Below, in pieces: positions 63,153 through 64,000 of a DNA stretch of 64,000 nucleotides (positions are counted from its first letter, which is position 1; each line of letters opens with the position of its first letter). The notes below the pieces were generated by a model. The model saw only the letters and a program-made list of their open reading frames with translations. It did no database searches and was not told the origin of the DNA. The position numbers were made by a program, and so were the translations under genes. The DNA is from RGIG7213 sp045540335. Its GTDB lineage: Bacteria; Bacillota; Clostridia; Oscillospirales; CAG-272. The stretch is taken from assembly GCA_045540335.1 (NCBI GenBank), contig JAZQHC010000045.1, forward strand, positions 62,001 to 126,000, written 5' to 3'.

Positions 63153-64000
63153 CTGTTTAAATTATATTTTGCAACATATTCTTCAAGCGATAGATTTTCT
63201 TCTACAATACGCGTTGCACTGTATCTTCCTACAAAACGCAGAGTCCAAGGTCGGAATTCAACGCCTGTGGAGGTTTGTTTTTCTTTAGGATATCGTACGA
63301 TAAAACCGAATCGGTGTGCGTTTTCTTCAAACCATTCAAATACTTCGGATTTGCCGTACGATTCTTCCCTATCGCCAAAATATACCTCTGCCGTAAGGCC
63401 GAGAAGATTCTCGTCGTATTGCGGTTGACCGTATTTTGATATATGCTTTTTGTCGTCATCCGCAGCCTGCAAAAGATCTTCCATGGTAACGTAGCCTCTG
63501 AATACTGCATATCTTGTTACGTCGTTTTTCTTCGCTTCCATCAGCATGGCTTCCAAAGCCTTAGCGGCGCATAAACGCAGTTCAACGGGTACTTCGTTAC
63601 GAACGCTTTGATTGGAAGTGACCGTTAAATCGTTATATCTAAACGTTCCCTCTGCCGGATTGGTTCTGTTTATGATTTTAACGTATTCAAAAATGCTTGC
63701 AGGATTTATGTATTCCTCGAAAGGTGTAATATCAATATCGTATTTATAAACTGTGTCATCTGCACTTAAAGCGTTTTCGTTAAGCGAAAGGATTGCTTGG
63801 GAATTCTTAAGCTTATATGTAATATCTGCATATTCAGCCTTTGCACCCAATACGGCAATATCGCTTTCATTTATAACAATCCTGCTTACAGTAACGGTTC
63901 GTTCGTTTTCGTTATGAACGATTTTGACGCCTTGCATATAGTTTTCAAAAAACTCTAACGGTATATATAGCCTTTCGTCTTCTTTAAACGTTTCAGAAGA
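63149..64000 (-). CDS. M15/VanY-like protein lacking metal ligands, with stalk domain (5' end off window)
   Basis: The frame is open to the right edge, so the N-terminus is missing. The visible part begins with ERLYIPLEFFENYMQGVKIV, like a copper-amine-oxidase-N (stalk) domain, and continues into a domain aligned with D-Ala-D-Ala carboxypeptidase VanY. Landmarks are AAKALEAMLMEAKK, WFEENAHRFGFIVRYPKEK and RPWTLRFVG. Where active enzymes have SEHxxGLAxD and EPWH it reads DENLLGLTAE and RPWT, so the zinc His/Asp/His and the catalytic Glu are all replaced. It probably binds rather than cleaves cell-wall peptide. It overlaps the TIM-barrel gene by 4 bases. Confidence 0.7.
   Translation of the reverse strand, partial: SSETFKEDERLYIPLEFFENYMQGVKIVHNENERTVTVSRIVINESDIAVLGAKAEYADITYKLKNSQAILSLNENALSADDTVYKYDIDITPFEEYINPASIFEYVKIINRTNPAEGTFRYNDLTVTSNQSVRNEVPVELRLCAAKALEAMLMEAKKNDVTRYAVFRGYVTMEDLLQAADDDKKHISKYGQPQYDENLLGLTAEVYFGDREESYGKSEVFEWFEENAHRFGFIVRYPKEKQTSTGVEFRPWTLRFVGRYSATRIVEENLSLEEYVAKYNLNR

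Noticed and set aside
63149..63937. Active D-Ala-D-Ala carboxypeptidase
   Set aside because: All expected zinc ligands and the catalytic Glu are replaced; only the fold similarity remains.
1..64000. CRISPR arrays, insertion sequences, prophage genes, rRNA
   Set aside because: No regularly spaced repeats, no transposase, integrase or phage structural genes, and no rRNA sequence were seen on either strand.

Overview
The window is a gene-dense chromosome segment (about 40% G+C by eye) from a low-GC, Gram-positive, probably spore-forming anaerobe of the class Clostridia. A gut-type, Oscillospirales-like lineage is my best guess, but no 16S gene is present to test it. Support comes from the order tsf-pyrH-frr-uppS-cdsA-dxr-rseP-ispG-polC, a Gram-positive PolC, sporulation-associated genes (ymxH, yunB, ricT, a SpoVB-like flippase) and many sigma-A promoters with exact 17-bp spacers.

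Layout. 1-11.2 kb (+): translation, envelope-lipid and MEP-isoprenoid genes ending in polC. 11.3-18.5 kb: accessory envelope genes, namely a BMP-like lipoprotein (-), a NERD protein with a GpsA-like dehydrogenase, ymxH, a class A PBP and a DUF4430-like lipoprotein. 18.5-22.3 kb (+): a lipid kinase, a TtcA-like protein, tRNA-Arg(CCG), and a purine-riboswitch-controlled TGS/nucleoside kinase fusion. 22.4-34 kb (-): a long run ileS-nusB-tsaD paralog-xseA-xseB-ispA-tlyA-argR-recN-tyrS-LUD. 34-39.3 kb (-): a flippase and alaS-mscL-hit. 39.5-50 kb: DUF1015 (+), then minus-strand yunB, a dockerin-tagged transglutaminase-like protein, pfkA, a glycolipid glycosyltransferase, ricT, holB, a decarboxylase-like gene and ispE. 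50.2-53.7 kb (+): an rlmB-like methyltransferase and a degenerate P-type-ATPase-like protein. 53.7-56.2 kb (-): an SPFH protein with zinc ribbons, flanked by two membrane proteins. 56.3-57 kb: a decayed membrane-protein gene and tRNA-Glu(CTC). 57.1-64 kb (-): two half-ABC transporters flanking a DUF1854 protein, a TIM-barrel epimerase-like protein, and an M15-peptidase-like protein without its metal ligands that runs off the right edge.

Most of the window is housekeeping: isoprenoid supply (dxr, ispE, ispG, ispA, uppS) feeds lipid-carrier synthesis for the envelope genes, beside replication and repair genes (polC, holB, recN, xseAB) and three aminoacyl-tRNA synthetases. The unusual items are recN with an apparent AUA start, a guanine-class purine aptamer wired as a predicted ON switch, two apparent pseudoenzymes (P-type ATPase-like and M15-like), the ABC-DUF1854-ABC cassette and the dockerin-bearing transglutaminase-like protein. 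No CRISPR array, prophage or intact insertion sequence was seen.
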